Origin: an uncultured Alphaproteobacteria bacterium
GTDB lineage: Bacteria; Pseudomonadota; Alphaproteobacteria; RF32; CAG-239
NCBI GenBank assembly: GCA_944392225.1
Contig: CALXWB010000009.1
Span: 1 to 50,599 of the forward strand
DNA length: 50,599 nucleotides
Direction: 5' to 3'
Position numbers and translations under genes: made by a program. The notes beneath the pieces were generated by a model that worked only from the letters and a program-made list of their open reading frames with translations, made no database searches and was not told the origin of the DNA. Below are positions 7,977 to 16,117 of this stretch, piece after piece (within the stretch, counting starts at the first letter, position 1; every line of letters starts with the position of its first letter).

Positions 7977-8414
7977 ATGAAAAAGATGATTGATGTTGAT
8001 TTCGGCTCATCGCGCTATGACGAGCTGGTGGAGCTGCGCTACAAAATCTTGCTTGAGCCTCTGGGCTTGAAGTTTTTGGACATGCACCGCACCAAAGAAG
8101 CAGGCTATCTGCACATTGGCTGCGTGGAAAGCTTGGACGATAAATTGGTCGGTGGCCTGATTTTGGCCCCGGTTGACAATGAAACCATCCGCCTGATGCA
8201 AGTGGCGGTAGATACCAAATATCAGGGAGAAGGAATCGGCCACCAAATGGTGAAATATGCCGAAAAGCGCGCCAAAGAGGCCGGATATAGCAAAATTGTG
8301 ATGCATGCCATGCTCTCGGTGGTGCATTTTTATGAAACCATGGGCTATGTGCAGGAAGGTGATATTTTTGAAGAAGGCGGCATCACCTTTGCCAAAATGG
8401 TCAAAGACCTGTAA
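7977..8414 (+). CDS. GNAT-family N-acetyltransferase
   Basis: 145 aa, a single GNAT domain. The acetyl-CoA pyrophosphate-binding motif is QGEGIGHQMV (about residue 82), preceded by the strand LMQVAVD and followed by IVMHAMLSVVHFYETMGYV, the standard motif B. This pattern resembles ElaA-like and small-molecule acetyltransferases; the substrate cannot be read from sequence. The ribosome site GGAGGCGGAAG is strong. The gene has its own terminator and is divergent from lepA. Confidence 0.85.
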   Translation: MKKMIDVDFGSSRYDELVELRYKILLEPLGLKFLDMHRTKEAGYLHIGCVESLDDKLVGGLILAPVDNETIRLMQVAVDTKYQGEGIGHQMVKYAEKRAKEAGYSKIVMHAMLSVVHFYETMGYVQEGDIFEEGGITFAKMVKDL

Positions 8415-8433
8415 TATTTTCATCCTTTTTAGC

Positions 8434-8461
8434 AAAGAGCCACTTTCATGTGGCTTTTTTT
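8434..8461 (+). terminator. Terminator after the GNAT gene
   Basis: AGCCAC-TTTCAT-GTGGCT followed by a T-run. Confidence 0.85.
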
Positions 8462-8526
8462 GTTGACTAAAAAGGCAAACTATGACAAAAAACACATAAA
8501 ATTTAATTATTTAAAAAAATTATTTT

Positions 8527-9138
8527 ATGGAAAAGAGAAGAAAAGAACAACTTTTGCAGCTGGCAACACGCGCATATAGAGCCTGGCAAAAGGAAATTGA
8601 CCTAGATTCTGAAGTTGATGATATTGAAGATATGGTGCAAAAAATAAGCAAAGCTTTGGCCTTTGGCACAATCATCAGCTCCGGCAGGAACAATTTGGCC
8701 GCCTATATCGGCCAATATCGCCAATGTATGGACTTAAAAGAGACTTATGACGGACGGATCAAACCACTCGGCAATGTTTGGTGTTGGATTGGCTATGCCG
8801 ATATCAAAGACATTGATACCATGGTTAAAAACCCAAACAAAAACCTGGTTATCAATGTTCCAGAACGAGATTTGGCAGAAACCGTTTTGAACATTGGGGA
8901 TATTGCCTCCATGGACATAAAATATGGGCAGGAGCACAACGGCCGCACGTTATATATTGGCAGTTTTAAGGTTTGTTGCCTGCTCAGAGGCAAATATGAC
9001 GGCAAAATTGCCAAATTATACAATCACTGGCATTGGATCGGCGAAGCCGGTTTTGCAGATATCAGTGCCGTCTGCAACAAATATCATCACAAAAATTGTC
9101 GTTTTAACAGAAAACGCATTATTTTGCGAGAGATTTAA
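8527..9138 (+). CDS. Unknown protein made of two related repeats
   Basis: 203 aa with no signal peptide. An internal duplication is plain: YDGRIKPLGNVWCWIGYADI (about residues 79-98) matches YDGKIAKLYNHWHWIGEAGF (about 159-178). Both are preceded by a related strand-rich segment ending in CMDLKET or CCLLRGK. The WxWIG core and the YDG lead are the most constant parts. The N-terminal 45 residues are helical and acidic. No ribosome site is visible before the ATG, so translation may be leaderless or the start may differ. It is a monocistronic gene with its own terminator. I do not recognise the family. Confidence 0.7.
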   Translation: MEKRRKEQLLQLATRAYRAWQKEIDLDSEVDDIEDMVQKISKALAFGTIISSGRNNLAAYIGQYRQCMDLKETYDGRIKPLGNVWCWIGYADIKDIDTMVKNPNKNLVINVPERDLAETVLNIGDIASMDIKYGQEHNGRTLYIGSFKVCCLLRGKYDGKIAKLYNHWHWIGEAGFADISAVCNKYHHKNCRFNRKRIILREI

Positions 9139-9142
9139 AACA

Positions 9143-9179
9143 AAAACAGGGATGGTTCACAAACCACCCCTGTTTTTTT
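9143..9179 (+). terminator. Terminator after the two-repeat protein
   Basis: ACAGGG...CCCTGT with an inner TGGTT/AACCA pairing, followed by seven T. Confidence 0.85.
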
Positions 9180-9189
9180 GCTTCAAACA

Positions 9190-9223
9190 CAAAAAAAGTT
9201 CGCTTAAAAACGGCGAACTTTAA
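9190..9223 (-). terminator. Terminator of rpmJ
   Basis: AAAGTTCGC (9195-9203) pairs with GCGAACTTT (9213-9221). On the minus strand it is followed by a T-run, placing it downstream of rpmJ. Confidence 0.85.
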
Positions 9224-9250
9224 TTTTTAACTAAATTGATATTCAATAAA

Positions 9251-9376
9251 TTAACCCTGACGAGCTTTGAGTTTTGGGTTTTTCTTATTGATAACATAAA
9301 CGCGACCTTTACGACGAACGATTTTGCAGTTCTTATCGCGAACTTTTTTAGTTTTCAATGAGCTGTAAATTTTCAT
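9251..9376 (-). CDS. rpmJ: 50S ribosomal protein L36
   Basis: A 41-residue protein beginning [20 protein letters not shown] and ending NPKLKARQG. This is the longer L36 variant common in alpha- and gammaproteobacteria, with an internal [10 protein letters not shown]. Only one Cys remains, so this is the zinc-free (C-minus) type. The ribosome site GGAAG is 6 nt before the ATG. It is monocistronic, with its own terminator at 9190-9223. Family identity is clear despite the size. Confidence 0.95.
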   Translation of the reverse strand: MKIYSSLKTKKVRDKNCKIVRRKGRVYVINKKNPKLKARQG

Positions 9377-9532
9377 CTTTGCTTCCTTTTCATAAACAGT
9401 TGACCGCAACTTATGCTAAAATATGCCGTTTGTCAACCCCAATTTTTGAATCTTTGTGAAAATATAAGTTTCTTTTGCTTTTTTATAATTTTTTTTATAA
9501 ACTCACATTGATTTTAAGACAAGGTGCAAAAG

Positions 9533-10162
9533 ATGTATAAGTTTTTTATCACAGCGGCAATGGTTCTTTTTTCTTTTTCGGCGGCGGCACAAGAAAAAGT
9601 GAGCTATTTGGAAGAGATGAAAACGCTTGGCATTGTTGCCGGGCAAGGTTTGGCATGCAATTCGGCTAAATATGACCAATTTGAGATGTTGGCCCGCGCC
9701 ATCATGTTGACCAAAGCGCCCAGTCTGCAAGCTCTGCAAGACGGGATTTATGCTTATAATTCTTCCAAGGCTGATGTATTTTTGGCCAAAAAAAGAGATG
9801 GCGGTTATCTCTGCGGTGAGATTTTGCAAATGTTTGACAATCAGGACATTTTCAACATCACGCTTTATGAAGATGGCACACTGAAGATGCCGGACGGCCA
9901 AATCATCACGCCGAAGACTCCGTATGATGCCACAAAAATTTATGCCGCGGATAGCAACCTGCAACAAACCGTCAATGACATTTATCAAAAAGGAGCAAAC
10001 AGAGCAAGAGCCGCAGAAAGTCAGCACCCCATACAAGCTCCCGCCATGGATTATACGCCAAACCGTCCGCTGCAGGTGCAAAATGCTCCGCAAGATTCGG
10101 TTCAGCCGCTTGACAGCTATTATGCGCCGGAAGAAACCATCGGCCACCTCTCCCGCCGTTAA
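9533..10162 (+). CDS. Secreted protein of unknown function
   Basis: About 209 aa. A signal peptide (MYKFFITAAMVLFSFSAAAQ) has a cleavage-type AAA-Q end, so export to the periplasm is likely. The mature part has two cysteines (LACNSAKY, YLCGEIL) that could form a disulfide, then a Gln/Pro/Ala-rich low-complexity tail from about residue 150. ATG 9533 is preferred over GTG 9524 because it gives a clean signal peptide and AAGG lies 7 nt upstream. No recognised domain. Confidence 0.75.
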   Translation: MYKFFITAAMVLFSFSAAAQEKVSYLEEMKTLGIVAGQGLACNSAKYDQFEMLARAIMLTKAPSLQALQDGIYAYNSSKADVFLAKKRDGGYLCGEILQMFDNQDIFNITLYEDGTLKMPDGQIITPKTPYDATKIYAADSNLQQTVNDIYQKGANRARAAESQHPIQAPAMDYTPNRPLQVQNAPQDSVQPLDSYYAPEETIGHLSRR

Positions 10163-10228
10163 AAGCTTGCATAATTTGTTTTAACCTATATACTCTACCC
10201 CAAGTTAATGTTTTAAATGGAGAAAGTT

Positions 10229-11908
10229 ATGGCTGCGTATCAATACGTTTTTGTAATGCAAAATTTAACCAAAGTTTTCCCCGGAGGAAAAGAACTTTTC
10301 AAAGGCATCACGCTTTCCTTTTTGCCCGGTGCCAAAATCGGCGTTTTAGGCGTGAACGGTGCCGGAAAATCAACCTTATTAAAAATCATGGCCGGCGTGG
10401 ATAAAGAGTTTAACGGCGAAGCTTGGGCGGCAGACGGCGTCAAGGTTGGTTATTTGGAGCAAGAACCAAAGTTAGACCCCACCAAAAACGTCATGGAAAA
10501 CATTATGGATGGCCTGGGTGAAACCAGAGACTTATTAAAGCGCTTTGAAGAAGTTTCCATGAAGTTTGCCGAGCCATTGACCGATGATGAGATGAATGCC
10601 CTCATTGAAGAACAAGCCGAACTGCAAGAAAAAATTGATGCCTGCAATGGTTGGGATTTAGAGCGCACGATTGAAATTGCGATGGATGCTTTGCGTTGCC
10701 CGCCGGCAGATGCCGATGTAACCAAACTCTCGGGTGGTGAAAAACGCCGTGTGGCTTTGTGCCGCTTGCTTTTGCAAAAGCCGGACATGTTGCTCCTTGA
10801 TGAGCCGACCAACCACTTGGATGCCGAGTCGGTCGCTTGGCTTGAAAAACATCTGCAAGAATATAAAGGCACGGTGGTCATGGTCACTCACGACCGCTAT
10901 TTCTTGGATAACGTAACGGGCTGGATTTTGGAGCTTGACCGTGGCCAAGGAATCCCTTACGAAGGCAACTATTCTTCTTGGTTGGAGCAAAAGCAAAAAC
11001 GCTTGGCGCAAGAAGCGCGTGAAGAAAGCGCCCGTCAAAAAACTTTGGCCAACGAGCTGGAGTGGATTCAGAAAAACCCCAAAGCCCGTCAGGCCAAATC
11101 CAAAGCCCGTATTAAAGCTTATGACGAGTTGTTGAACGCTGCCACCAAAGACAAAATCACGCAAGCTTATATCAATATTCCGATGAACGAGCGTTTGGGC
11201 GATTTGGTGATTGAGGCCGAGAACATCACCAAAGCTTATGGCGATAAGGTTTTGATTGATAATTTGTCTTTCAAAATCCCCAAGGGTGCCATTGTCGGTA
11301 TCATCGGCCCGAACGGTGCCGGCAAAACCACTTTGTTCCGCATGATAACCGGGCAGGAGAAGCCCGATTCCGGCACGATTCGCATTGGAGATTCGGTAGA
11401 TTTGGGCTATGTTGACCAATCGCGCGATGAGCTTGACCCCAACAAAACCGTGTGGGAAGAAATTTCCGATGGTTTGGATATGTTAGAGCTTGGCAAAAAG
11501 ACCATTCCGTCACGCGCTTATGTCGGCCAATTCAACTTCAAAGGCGGTGACCAACAAAAGAAAGTCGGCCAACTTTCGGGTGGTGAAAGAAACCGCGTTC
11601 ACATGGCAAAAATGCTCAAAAAAGGCGCCAATGTCATTCTGCTTGATGAGCCGACCAACGACTTGGATGTTGATACTTTGCGCTCGCTGGAAGAAGGCAT
11701 TATGGCTTATCCGGGTTGCGTTTTGGTCACCTCGCACGACCGCTGGTTTTTGGACCGCCTGGCCACACATATCTTGGCTTATGAAGGTGACGGCCATGTC
11801 GAGTGGTTTGAAGGCAACTTTGATGACTATGAGCAAGACAAGCGCCGCCGCTTGGGCGATGACGCCTGCAACCCGCACCGCCTGAAATATAAGAAATTAG
11901 AGAGATAA
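10229..11908 (+). CDS. ettA: ABC-F protein EttA (energy-dependent translational throttle)
   Basis: About 559 aa. Two ABC cassettes each have Walker A (GVNGAGKST and GPNGAGKTT), the signature LSGGE and Walker B ([11 protein letters not shown] and [11 protein letters not shown]). They are separated by the P-site tRNA interaction linker and an arm of EttA type ([20 protein letters not shown]). There are no transmembrane segments. EttA binds the ribosomal E site and couples elongation to ATP/ADP levels. ATG 10229 is chosen: GGAGAAA is 5-10 nt upstream and the protein then begins [10 protein letters not shown], as EttA does. It is followed by the third small-ORF repeat. Confidence 0.96.
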   Translation: MAAYQYVFVMQNLTKVFPGGKELFKGITLSFLPGAKIGVLGVNGAGKSTLLKIMAGVDKEFNGEAWAADGVKVGYLEQEPKLDPTKNVMENIMDGLGETRDLLKRFEEVSMKFAEPLTDDEMNALIEEQAELQEKIDACNGWDLERTIEIAMDALRCPPADADVTKLSGGEKRRVALCRLLLQKPDMLLLDEPTNHLDAESVAWLEKHLQEYKGTVVMVTHDRYFLDNVTGWILELDRGQGIPYEGNYSSWLEQKQKRLAQEAREESARQKTLANELEWIQKNPKARQAKSKARIKAYDELLNAATKDKITQAYINIPMNERLGDLVIEAENITKAYGDKVLIDNLSFKIPKGAIVGIIGPNGAGKTTLFRMITGQEKPDSGTIRIGDSVDLGYVDQSRDELDPNKTVWEEISDGLDMLELGKKTIPSRAYVGQFNFKGGDQQKKVGQLSGGERNRVHMAKMLKKGANVILLDEPTNDLDVDTLRSLEEGIMAYPGCVLVTSHDRWFLDRLATHILAYEGDGHVEWFEGNFDDYEQDKRRRLGDDACNPHRLKYKKLER

Positions 11909-11915
11909 AATAATA

Positions 11916-11929
11916 TTCTGCGGAAATCT
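11916..11929. repeat. Inverted repeat arm, left, of small-ORF copy 3
   Basis: TTCTGCGGAAATCT is the exact reverse complement of AGATTTCCGCAGAA at 12061-12074. The left arm also forms a local hairpin GCGGAAA...TTTCCGC ending at 11943. Confidence 0.75.
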
Positions 11930-11972
11930 GAAAAGGTTTCCGCGGAGCAAACTTTTGCAAAAAGGTCGTTAT

Positions 11973-12062
11973 GTGAGGAAGATAATAAGATTTAAGGAAA
12001 ATTACGATGGAGTGTACATATTGGTACATGACAGAGTAATTTATCCGCAAAATCTGTATTAG
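11973..12062 (+). CDS. Small-ORF repeat copy 3: 29-residue peptide of unknown function
   Basis: An intact 29-codon ORF with a GTG start, beginning (V/M)RKIIRFKEN and keeping G13, V14, Y15, V18, H19, D20, Y24, P25, Q26, L28 and Y29. AAAGG lies 7 nt upstream of the GTG. It aligns without gaps to copies 1 and 2. It is convergent with flagellin B and follows ettA. A second inner inverted pair, AAAAAGGTCGTT near 11959 and AACGACCTTTTT near 12074, also brackets it. The AAAAAAGGTCGT motif is found directly after the stops of both flagellin A and flagellin B. Confidence 0.5.
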   Translation: MRKIIRFKENYDGVYILVHDRVIYPQNLY

Positions 12063-12074
12063 ATTTCCGCAGAA
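12061..12074. repeat. Inverted repeat arm, right, of small-ORF copy 3
   Basis: A perfect 14-bp partner of 11916-11929. It overlaps the TAG stop of small-ORF copy 3. Confidence 0.75.
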
Positions 12075-12084
12075 CGACCTTTTT

Positions 12085-13992
12085 TTAGAACAATCTTAAG
12101 ACAGCCTGACTAGCTTGAGAGGCGAGGCTTAATGAATTAATCGCCAGTTGTTGTTGGGTTTGCAGGGAGAGCATATTGGCGCTTTCTTCATTCATATCAG
12201 CCAATGTCAATTTATCCGCACCTTCTTGCAATACATTAATCAGATTATCGGTAAAAGTTTCTCTCTCGGTAATAATCGAATAATAGTTACCGAGTTTGGT
12301 TGCAGCAGAGCGCAAAGTGTTTTTGGCGTTGATGATTTGATTGATACTGTTTTGCACATCTTTGGCTTTGGACCAATCAGCGCTCATCATACCGATTTTA
12401 TCGGAGCTCAAATCCACACCGCTCACCTCTAAAGTAGCACTGCGATTTTCATTAAAAATCACCTTCAAATCATCAGCCTGAAGTAAGTTCACGCCTTTAT
12501 AAGAACTGTCTTTAATCAAAGAATCATATTGCGACAGGGCATTGTTATATTGGGTTTGACAAGAGGCAACTTCATCTTCGTTCAACAATGTGGTGTTTTC
12601 TTCCTTTTCTTTTTTATAATCAGCAATAATCTCATCCGCCATTTTCCAAGAATTTGTTTCAGCAACGTTTAATGTGGTTTCGATATTACTAGCATTTATG
12701 TTTATAGCAGCTGTTGATGTATCTGCATGATAATCAGCCTTCACTTCATACCATTTTGTCTGTCCATTTTTTTCAACGGCGATTTTGGCGCCACTAGCTA
12801 TATCTAAGACATTGGGATTTGCTGCCGATGCTCCAAAAGAAAAACAATTTCCAGTTGTTTTAAAATATATTTTTGCTGTGTTTTTTATGTTTATTTGGTT
12901 GTTTCCTGAACTTGTTGAAATATTACTATTTAATTGTAAATTTCCAGCAATATTGAGAGTTCCACCGTCATAAATAATAGCGTTATTTGCTTTTACATCA
13001 GCACCAGCAGCAATATTAAGGATTGCTCTTTCAACATAAAGATTATATCCTTTATGTGCATTAACATTTACTTTTGCCCCTGAATTGATATTTATTGTTG
13101 AACCATAATAGGACCAAATGCCCATTGCACTGCTTTCAGACGTTTCGATATTTATTATTGCTCCGCTATCGATGTCACAAACTGAATTATTTCCAGAGAG
13201 AATTCCCGTTCCCCATTCTCCATAAGTTTTTATATTAATTTTTCCTCCTATTTTGATATTCCCATTTCTATTTGTTATTGCTTCTCTATAGGATAAAATA
13301 TTTAAATTAGATAATTTGGCTGATGCTTTAGTTCCTTTAATTACAATTGCATTATATCCTTTACTATAATCCAAATTCAGATCACTGACCAAACAGCCGG
13401 TTTTTGTTATGTCTATTAAATTCTTGGCGGCAGAACTTGTCGCGGAGATGCTGGAAAACTCTTCACCTTCGGTGCCGAAGTTGCCGTAATAGTTGACGCC
13501 GACGAGTTTTTGGTTTTCTTGCAGGCTTAGGCCGCCAGAAGTGGAGATATCGCCTAAATCTATTTTGCCATAAACGCAAATCTCATTTTTGCCGCTGTCT
13601 ACTGCTGTGCGCAGCTCTTCGGCATTGGTTACGACCGCACCGTTGGTGCCGACCAGCTTTTCAAAATAGCTCTTCTCCGGCACATAAACCCCGGTATTGA
13701 CCTGCTCGGCAATGGCTTTCATTTGAGAGAGTAAATCTTCTGCCTTTTCAATCCCCTCGGTGGCGGCTTTGATGGTTTGCACCGATTGGCCCATTGAATC
13801 AAGCAAAGCGGACAAATCCTCCGCTCGGTTATTAAGCGAGCTGGCGGTGTAATATGAACTGGGATTATCTATGGCGGAATTAACTTTGAGGCCGGTGGAT
13901 AAGCGTAATTGCGTGCTATCTTGCAACTTTGAGATTTGTTGCAAGCTTAACAAATTGTTGCGCATGGACGCTGTTAAACTTATTTCTGACAT
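12085..13992 (-). CDS. Flagellin B with large beta-helix-like insert
   Basis: About 635 aa. The N-terminal 100 residues are almost identical to flagellin A, at the DNA level too. The C-terminal part (YKGVNLLQADDLKVIF to ASQAVLRLF) is clearly homologous but more diverged in DNA. The insert (about residues 120-455) has short beta-helix units such as INSGAKVNVNA, INIETSESSA and LNIAAGADVKAN. It resembles the insert of flagellin C more than that of A, and contains cysteines (ICVYG, GCLVSDL, VCDIDSG, NCFSFG). ATG 13992 matches the start chosen for flagellin A. A CtrA-type box is 95-110 bp upstream. It is convergent with small-ORF copy 3. Confidence 0.9.
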   Translation of the reverse strand: MSEISLTASMRNNLLSLQQISKLQDSTQLRLSTGLKVNSAIDNPSSYYTASSLNNRAEDLSALLDSMGQSVQTIKAATEGIEKAEDLLSQMKAIAEQVNTGVYVPEKSYFEKLVGTNGAVVTNAEELRTAVDSGKNEICVYGKIDLGDISTSGGLSLQENQKLVGVNYYGNFGTEGEEFSSISATSSAAKNLIDITKTGCLVSDLNLDYSKGYNAIVIKGTKASAKLSNLNILSYREAITNRNGNIKIGGKINIKTYGEWGTGILSGNNSVCDIDSGAIINIETSESSAMGIWSYYGSTININSGAKVNVNAHKGYNLYVERAILNIAAGADVKANNAIIYDGGTLNIAGNLQLNSNISTSSGNNQINIKNTAKIYFKTTGNCFSFGASAANPNVLDIASGAKIAVEKNGQTKWYEVKADYHADTSTAAININASNIETTLNVAETNSWKMADEIIADYKKEKEENTTLLNEDEVASCQTQYNNALSQYDSLIKDSSYKGVNLLQADDLKVIFNENRSATLEVSGVDLSSDKIGMMSADWSKAKDVQNSINQIINAKNTLRSAATKLGNYYSIITERETFTDNLINVLQEGADKLTLADMNEESANMLSLQTQQQLAINSLSLASQASQAVLRLF

Positions 13993-14084
13993 ATCCACCA
14001 ACTACTTTTTGATATATTGCAATACTTTGGATGCGGTTTTCTTACTCAAACCTTTTCATCCGTCTTTAAAACTACCATGTTTCA

Positions 14085-14101
14085 GGTTAATGTTTGGTTA
14101 A
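14085..14101 (-). promoter_or_regulatory. CtrA-type box upstream of flagellin B
   Basis: On the minus strand TTAACCAAACATTAACC, a full TTAA-N7-TTAA match at the same distance from the ATG as the box of flagellin A. The leader between box and ATG is also nearly identical in the two genes, including the GGATG/CATCC hairpin. Confidence 0.6.
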
Positions 14102-14109
14102 CAAGCCAC

Positions 14110-14138
14110 AAAAAAAGCTCCTTTGCAGGAGCTTTTTT
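14110..14138 (-). terminator. Terminator of pssA (bidirectional form)
   Basis: AGCTCCT-TTGC-AGGAGCT flanked by an A-run and a T-run, between the end of pssA and the flagellin B promoter. Confidence 0.85.
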
Positions 14139-14146
14139 TATAACAT

Positions 14147-14926
14147 TTAATTTGCGCTTTCAAACTTGCGTTTTTCTTTCAAAAAAACCCAAACTCCAAC
14201 CGGGATAGACAAAGCATAAATCACGGTCAAAATTCCCAAAGTCAGCCAGGGTTGTGTAATGATAAAGCTGGCAAAAAGAGCCACAAACAACATCATCGGC
14301 ATAAACATATAAGTCGGCACTTTAAGTTTTTTGGTAGAAAAAGTTGGAATTCGGCTCACCATCAAAAAAGAAACCACGCACAACACCGTAGCGCAAAAAG
14401 CATGAGAGCGCACAAAGGTCAGTTCCGGCATTTCAAAAGAAATCATCACCGGCATCATGGCCAAAGCGGCAGCGGCCGGAGCCGGCACCCCGACAAAAAA
14501 GTGTGACCAATATTCCGGCTGCGGTTCATCTTCCAACATGGTGTTAAAACGGGCCAAACGCATGGCCATGCCAATGCTCATGAGCAAGCAGAAAAACCAA
14601 CCGAACTTTGGCAAATCAAACAAGGCCCATTGATAAAGCAAAATGGCCGGAGCCACACCAAAGCTCACAAAATCAGAAAGAGAGTCCAGCTCTGCACCAA
14701 ACTTGGTTGAACCTTTGAGCATACGTGCCACACGGCCGTCCAAACCGTCAAAGAAAGCGGCCACAAACACAAACAAAACAGCCTTAACCCAGTCTTCCTG
14801 GATGGAATATCGAATGGAGGTAACACCGGCGCACAAAGCAAGCATTGTCACAATATTGGGCGCAATTTTACGAAACGGCAAAGCCGTGAGCTTATGCCGG
14901 ATCATCATTTTGTTAGAGTTTTCCAT
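14147..14926 (-). CDS. pssA: CDP-diacylglycerol--serine O-phosphatidyltransferase
   Basis: 259 aa, an integral membrane CDP-alcohol phosphatidyltransferase. The signature DG-x2-AR-x8-G-x3-D-x3-D is present as DGLDGRVARMLKGSTKF followed by GAELDSLSD. About seven hydrophobic segments are visible. It makes phosphatidylserine from CDP-diacylglycerol and serine. The start overlaps the psd stop (TAATG), so the two consecutive steps to phosphatidylethanolamine are translationally coupled. Confidence 0.95.
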   Translation of the reverse strand: MENSNKMMIRHKLTALPFRKIAPNIVTMLALCAGVTSIRYSIQEDWVKAVLFVFVAAFFDGLDGRVARMLKGSTKFGAELDSLSDFVSFGVAPAILLYQWALFDLPKFGWFFCLLMSIGMAMRLARFNTMLEDEPQPEYWSHFFVGVPAPAAAALAMMPVMISFEMPELTFVRSHAFCATVLCVVSFLMVSRIPTFSTKKLKVPTYMFMPMMLFVALFASFIITQPWLTLGILTVIYALSIPVGVWVFLKEKRKFESAN

Positions 14927-15633
14927 TATCTGATCACTCCTTTAACCTGCGGATTATTTGCCATCAAATTGGCAATAACGGTTTCGCCGGCAACCATGGT
15001 TTGACCAACGCAAACCTGCGGTTCCACGCCTTCCGGCAAATAAACATCTAAGCGCGAGCCAAAACGGATAAGTCCAAAACGCTCCCCTGCCTTATATTCC
15101 ATTCCTTCTGTAGCCTCGCACAAAATGCGACGCGCAATCAAACCGGCAATCTGCACAAAACAAATTGTTTTGCCGGACTTTGTCTTCATGGCCAAGAGCT
15201 GACGCTCGTTATCTTTGCTGGCCTTGTCCAAGGTGGCATTGAAAAACTTACCCGGAACATAAACAGATTTGATGATTGTGCCTTGTGCCGGCGCACGATT
15301 GACATGGACGTTAAATACACTCATGAAAACGCTGACACGTGTATATTTGGCATCGCCCAAACCGAGCTCTTCCGGGGCTTTAACTTTAGTAATCATCTGC
15401 ACAATACCGTCTGCCGGAGAAACCACCACATCATCAATTTCCGGGGTAACACGTTCCGGGTCGCGGAAGAAATAAAAGCACCAAACGGTCAAAACCAAAC
15501 CAATCCAGCCCAAAGGTTGCCAAATCATTGCCAGTAACGCTGTTACTGCCGCAAAGATTCCGACAAAGCGCCAGCCTTCATTGTTGATGTTGGGCAAAAC
15601 ATAGCGGCGCCAAGAAATATCAATCGTTTTCAT
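14926..15633 (-). CDS. psd: Phosphatidylserine decarboxylase proenzyme
   Basis: 235 aa, the short alphaproteobacterial-type PSD. The self-cleavage region is GLIRFGSRLDVYLPEG, with cleavage expected at the Gly-Ser pair to form the pyruvoyl prosthetic group. The substrate-loop motif VSPADGIVQ and FMSVFNVHVNRAP are also present. The N terminus has two hydrophobic segments. It decarboxylates phosphatidylserine to phosphatidylethanolamine, directly upstream of its substrate-making partner pssA in one operon. The ribosome site AAGGA lies 8 nt before the ATG. Confidence 0.96.
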   Translation of the reverse strand: MKTIDISWRRYVLPNINNEGWRFVGIFAAVTALLAMIWQPLGWIGLVLTVWCFYFFRDPERVTPEIDDVVVSPADGIVQMITKVKAPEELGLGDAKYTRVSVFMSVFNVHVNRAPAQGTIIKSVYVPGKFFNATLDKASKDNERQLLAMKTKSGKTICFVQIAGLIARRILCEATEGMEYKAGERFGLIRFGSRLDVYLPEGVEPQVCVGQTMVAGETVIANLMANNPQVKGVIR

Positions 15634-15757
15634 AATATAAATCCTTATAAAAAGTTATAAAAAGCTTTACCGGGACGCTGTCACCTGCCATAAAGCACAA
15701 AGAAAAATCCTTGCAATGATACTCAAGCACATTTTTGCTTAATACTCAAGTTTTATG

Positions 15758-15786
15758 TTGCATTTATCAATTTTTCTTTGTATAAC
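15758..15786 (+). promoter_or_regulatory. Promoter of tRNA-Leu
   Basis: TTGCAT (15758-15763), a 17-bp spacer, and TATAAC (15781-15786), ending 13 bp before the tRNA 5' end. This is a near-consensus sigma-70 promoter in the right place. Confidence 0.75.
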
Positions 15787-15799
15787 CATTTTTGTTGAT

Positions 15800-15886
15800 G
15801 CGCTTGTGGCGGAACAGGTAGACGCTGCAGACTTAAAATCTGTTGGCCGCAAGGCCGTGCCGGTTCGATTCCGGCCTAGCGCACCA
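15800..15886 (+). tRNA. tRNA-Leu (anticodon TAA)
   Basis: A class II tRNA with long variable arm (GTTGGCCGCAAGGCCGT), anticodon loop CTTAAAA giving TAA, T-arm GGTTCGATTCC, and genomically encoded CCA. The acceptor stem GCGCTTG pairs with CTAGCGC apart from one T-T mismatch at position 6. A strong promoter and a terminator flank it. Its last 18 nt recur downstream at 16097-16114. Confidence 0.95.
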
Positions 15887-15892
15887 TTTATA

Positions 15893-15923
15893 AAAAAGCA
15901 CCTTTCTCAAGGTGCTTTTTTTT
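15893..15923 (+). terminator. Terminator after tRNA-Leu
   Basis: AGCACCTT-TCTC-AAGGTGCT followed by eight T; same stem core as the terminators after tolB and at 16118-16152. Confidence 0.9.
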
Positions 15924-16096
15924 GTTGCGCATATGGCCGGAATTAAAATTCCTCTGGCTCATAGGCGTCTGCTCCTCAGGCGCCAACTCGCTGCGGTCAC
16001 TCGTTTTGTAACTTTCGCTGCGGTCGCTTCTCTCCCTTGCTCTCTAACAAAACTTCGCCTGTCGGCGAAAAACAATTCCCCAAATTGTTTTTCTAC
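15924..16096. other. Non-coding stretch between the tRNA-Leu 3' end and its duplicate
   Basis: No gene supported. It is richer in G+C than the surroundings, contains a near-repeat of CGCTGCGGTC (around 15990 and 16017), a TTCGCC/GGCGAA hairpin, and AAAAACAATT-CCCC-AAATTGTTTTT. It is probably a remnant bounded by the duplicated tRNA end. Confidence 0.45.
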
Positions 16097-16114
16097 TCCA
16101 GCCTAGCGCACCAT
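16097..16114 (+). repeat. Duplicate of the tRNA-Leu 3' end (att-like)
   Basis: 18 nt ending CCTAGCGCACCAT match the tRNA-Leu end (15870-15887) with a single mismatch, 227 bp downstream. Both are followed by a very similar terminator. A repeated tRNA 3' end is the classic scar of integrase-mediated insertion. No integrase is present. A decayed tandem tRNA is the alternative, but the bases upstream do not resemble tRNA-Leu. Confidence 0.6.
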
Positions 16115-16117
16115 ATC

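Noticed and set aside
10658-11419. Long ORF on the minus strand inside ettA
   Set aside because: A mirror of a strongly conserved gene with no ribosome site and no recognisable domain; the same holds for other antisense frames over lepA, ftsZ and the dcw genes.
12600-13400. CRISPR-like repeats in the flagellin inserts
   Set aside because: The short repeated units are protein beta-strand units of varying sequence and spacing, not fixed direct repeats with spacers. No cas genes are present.
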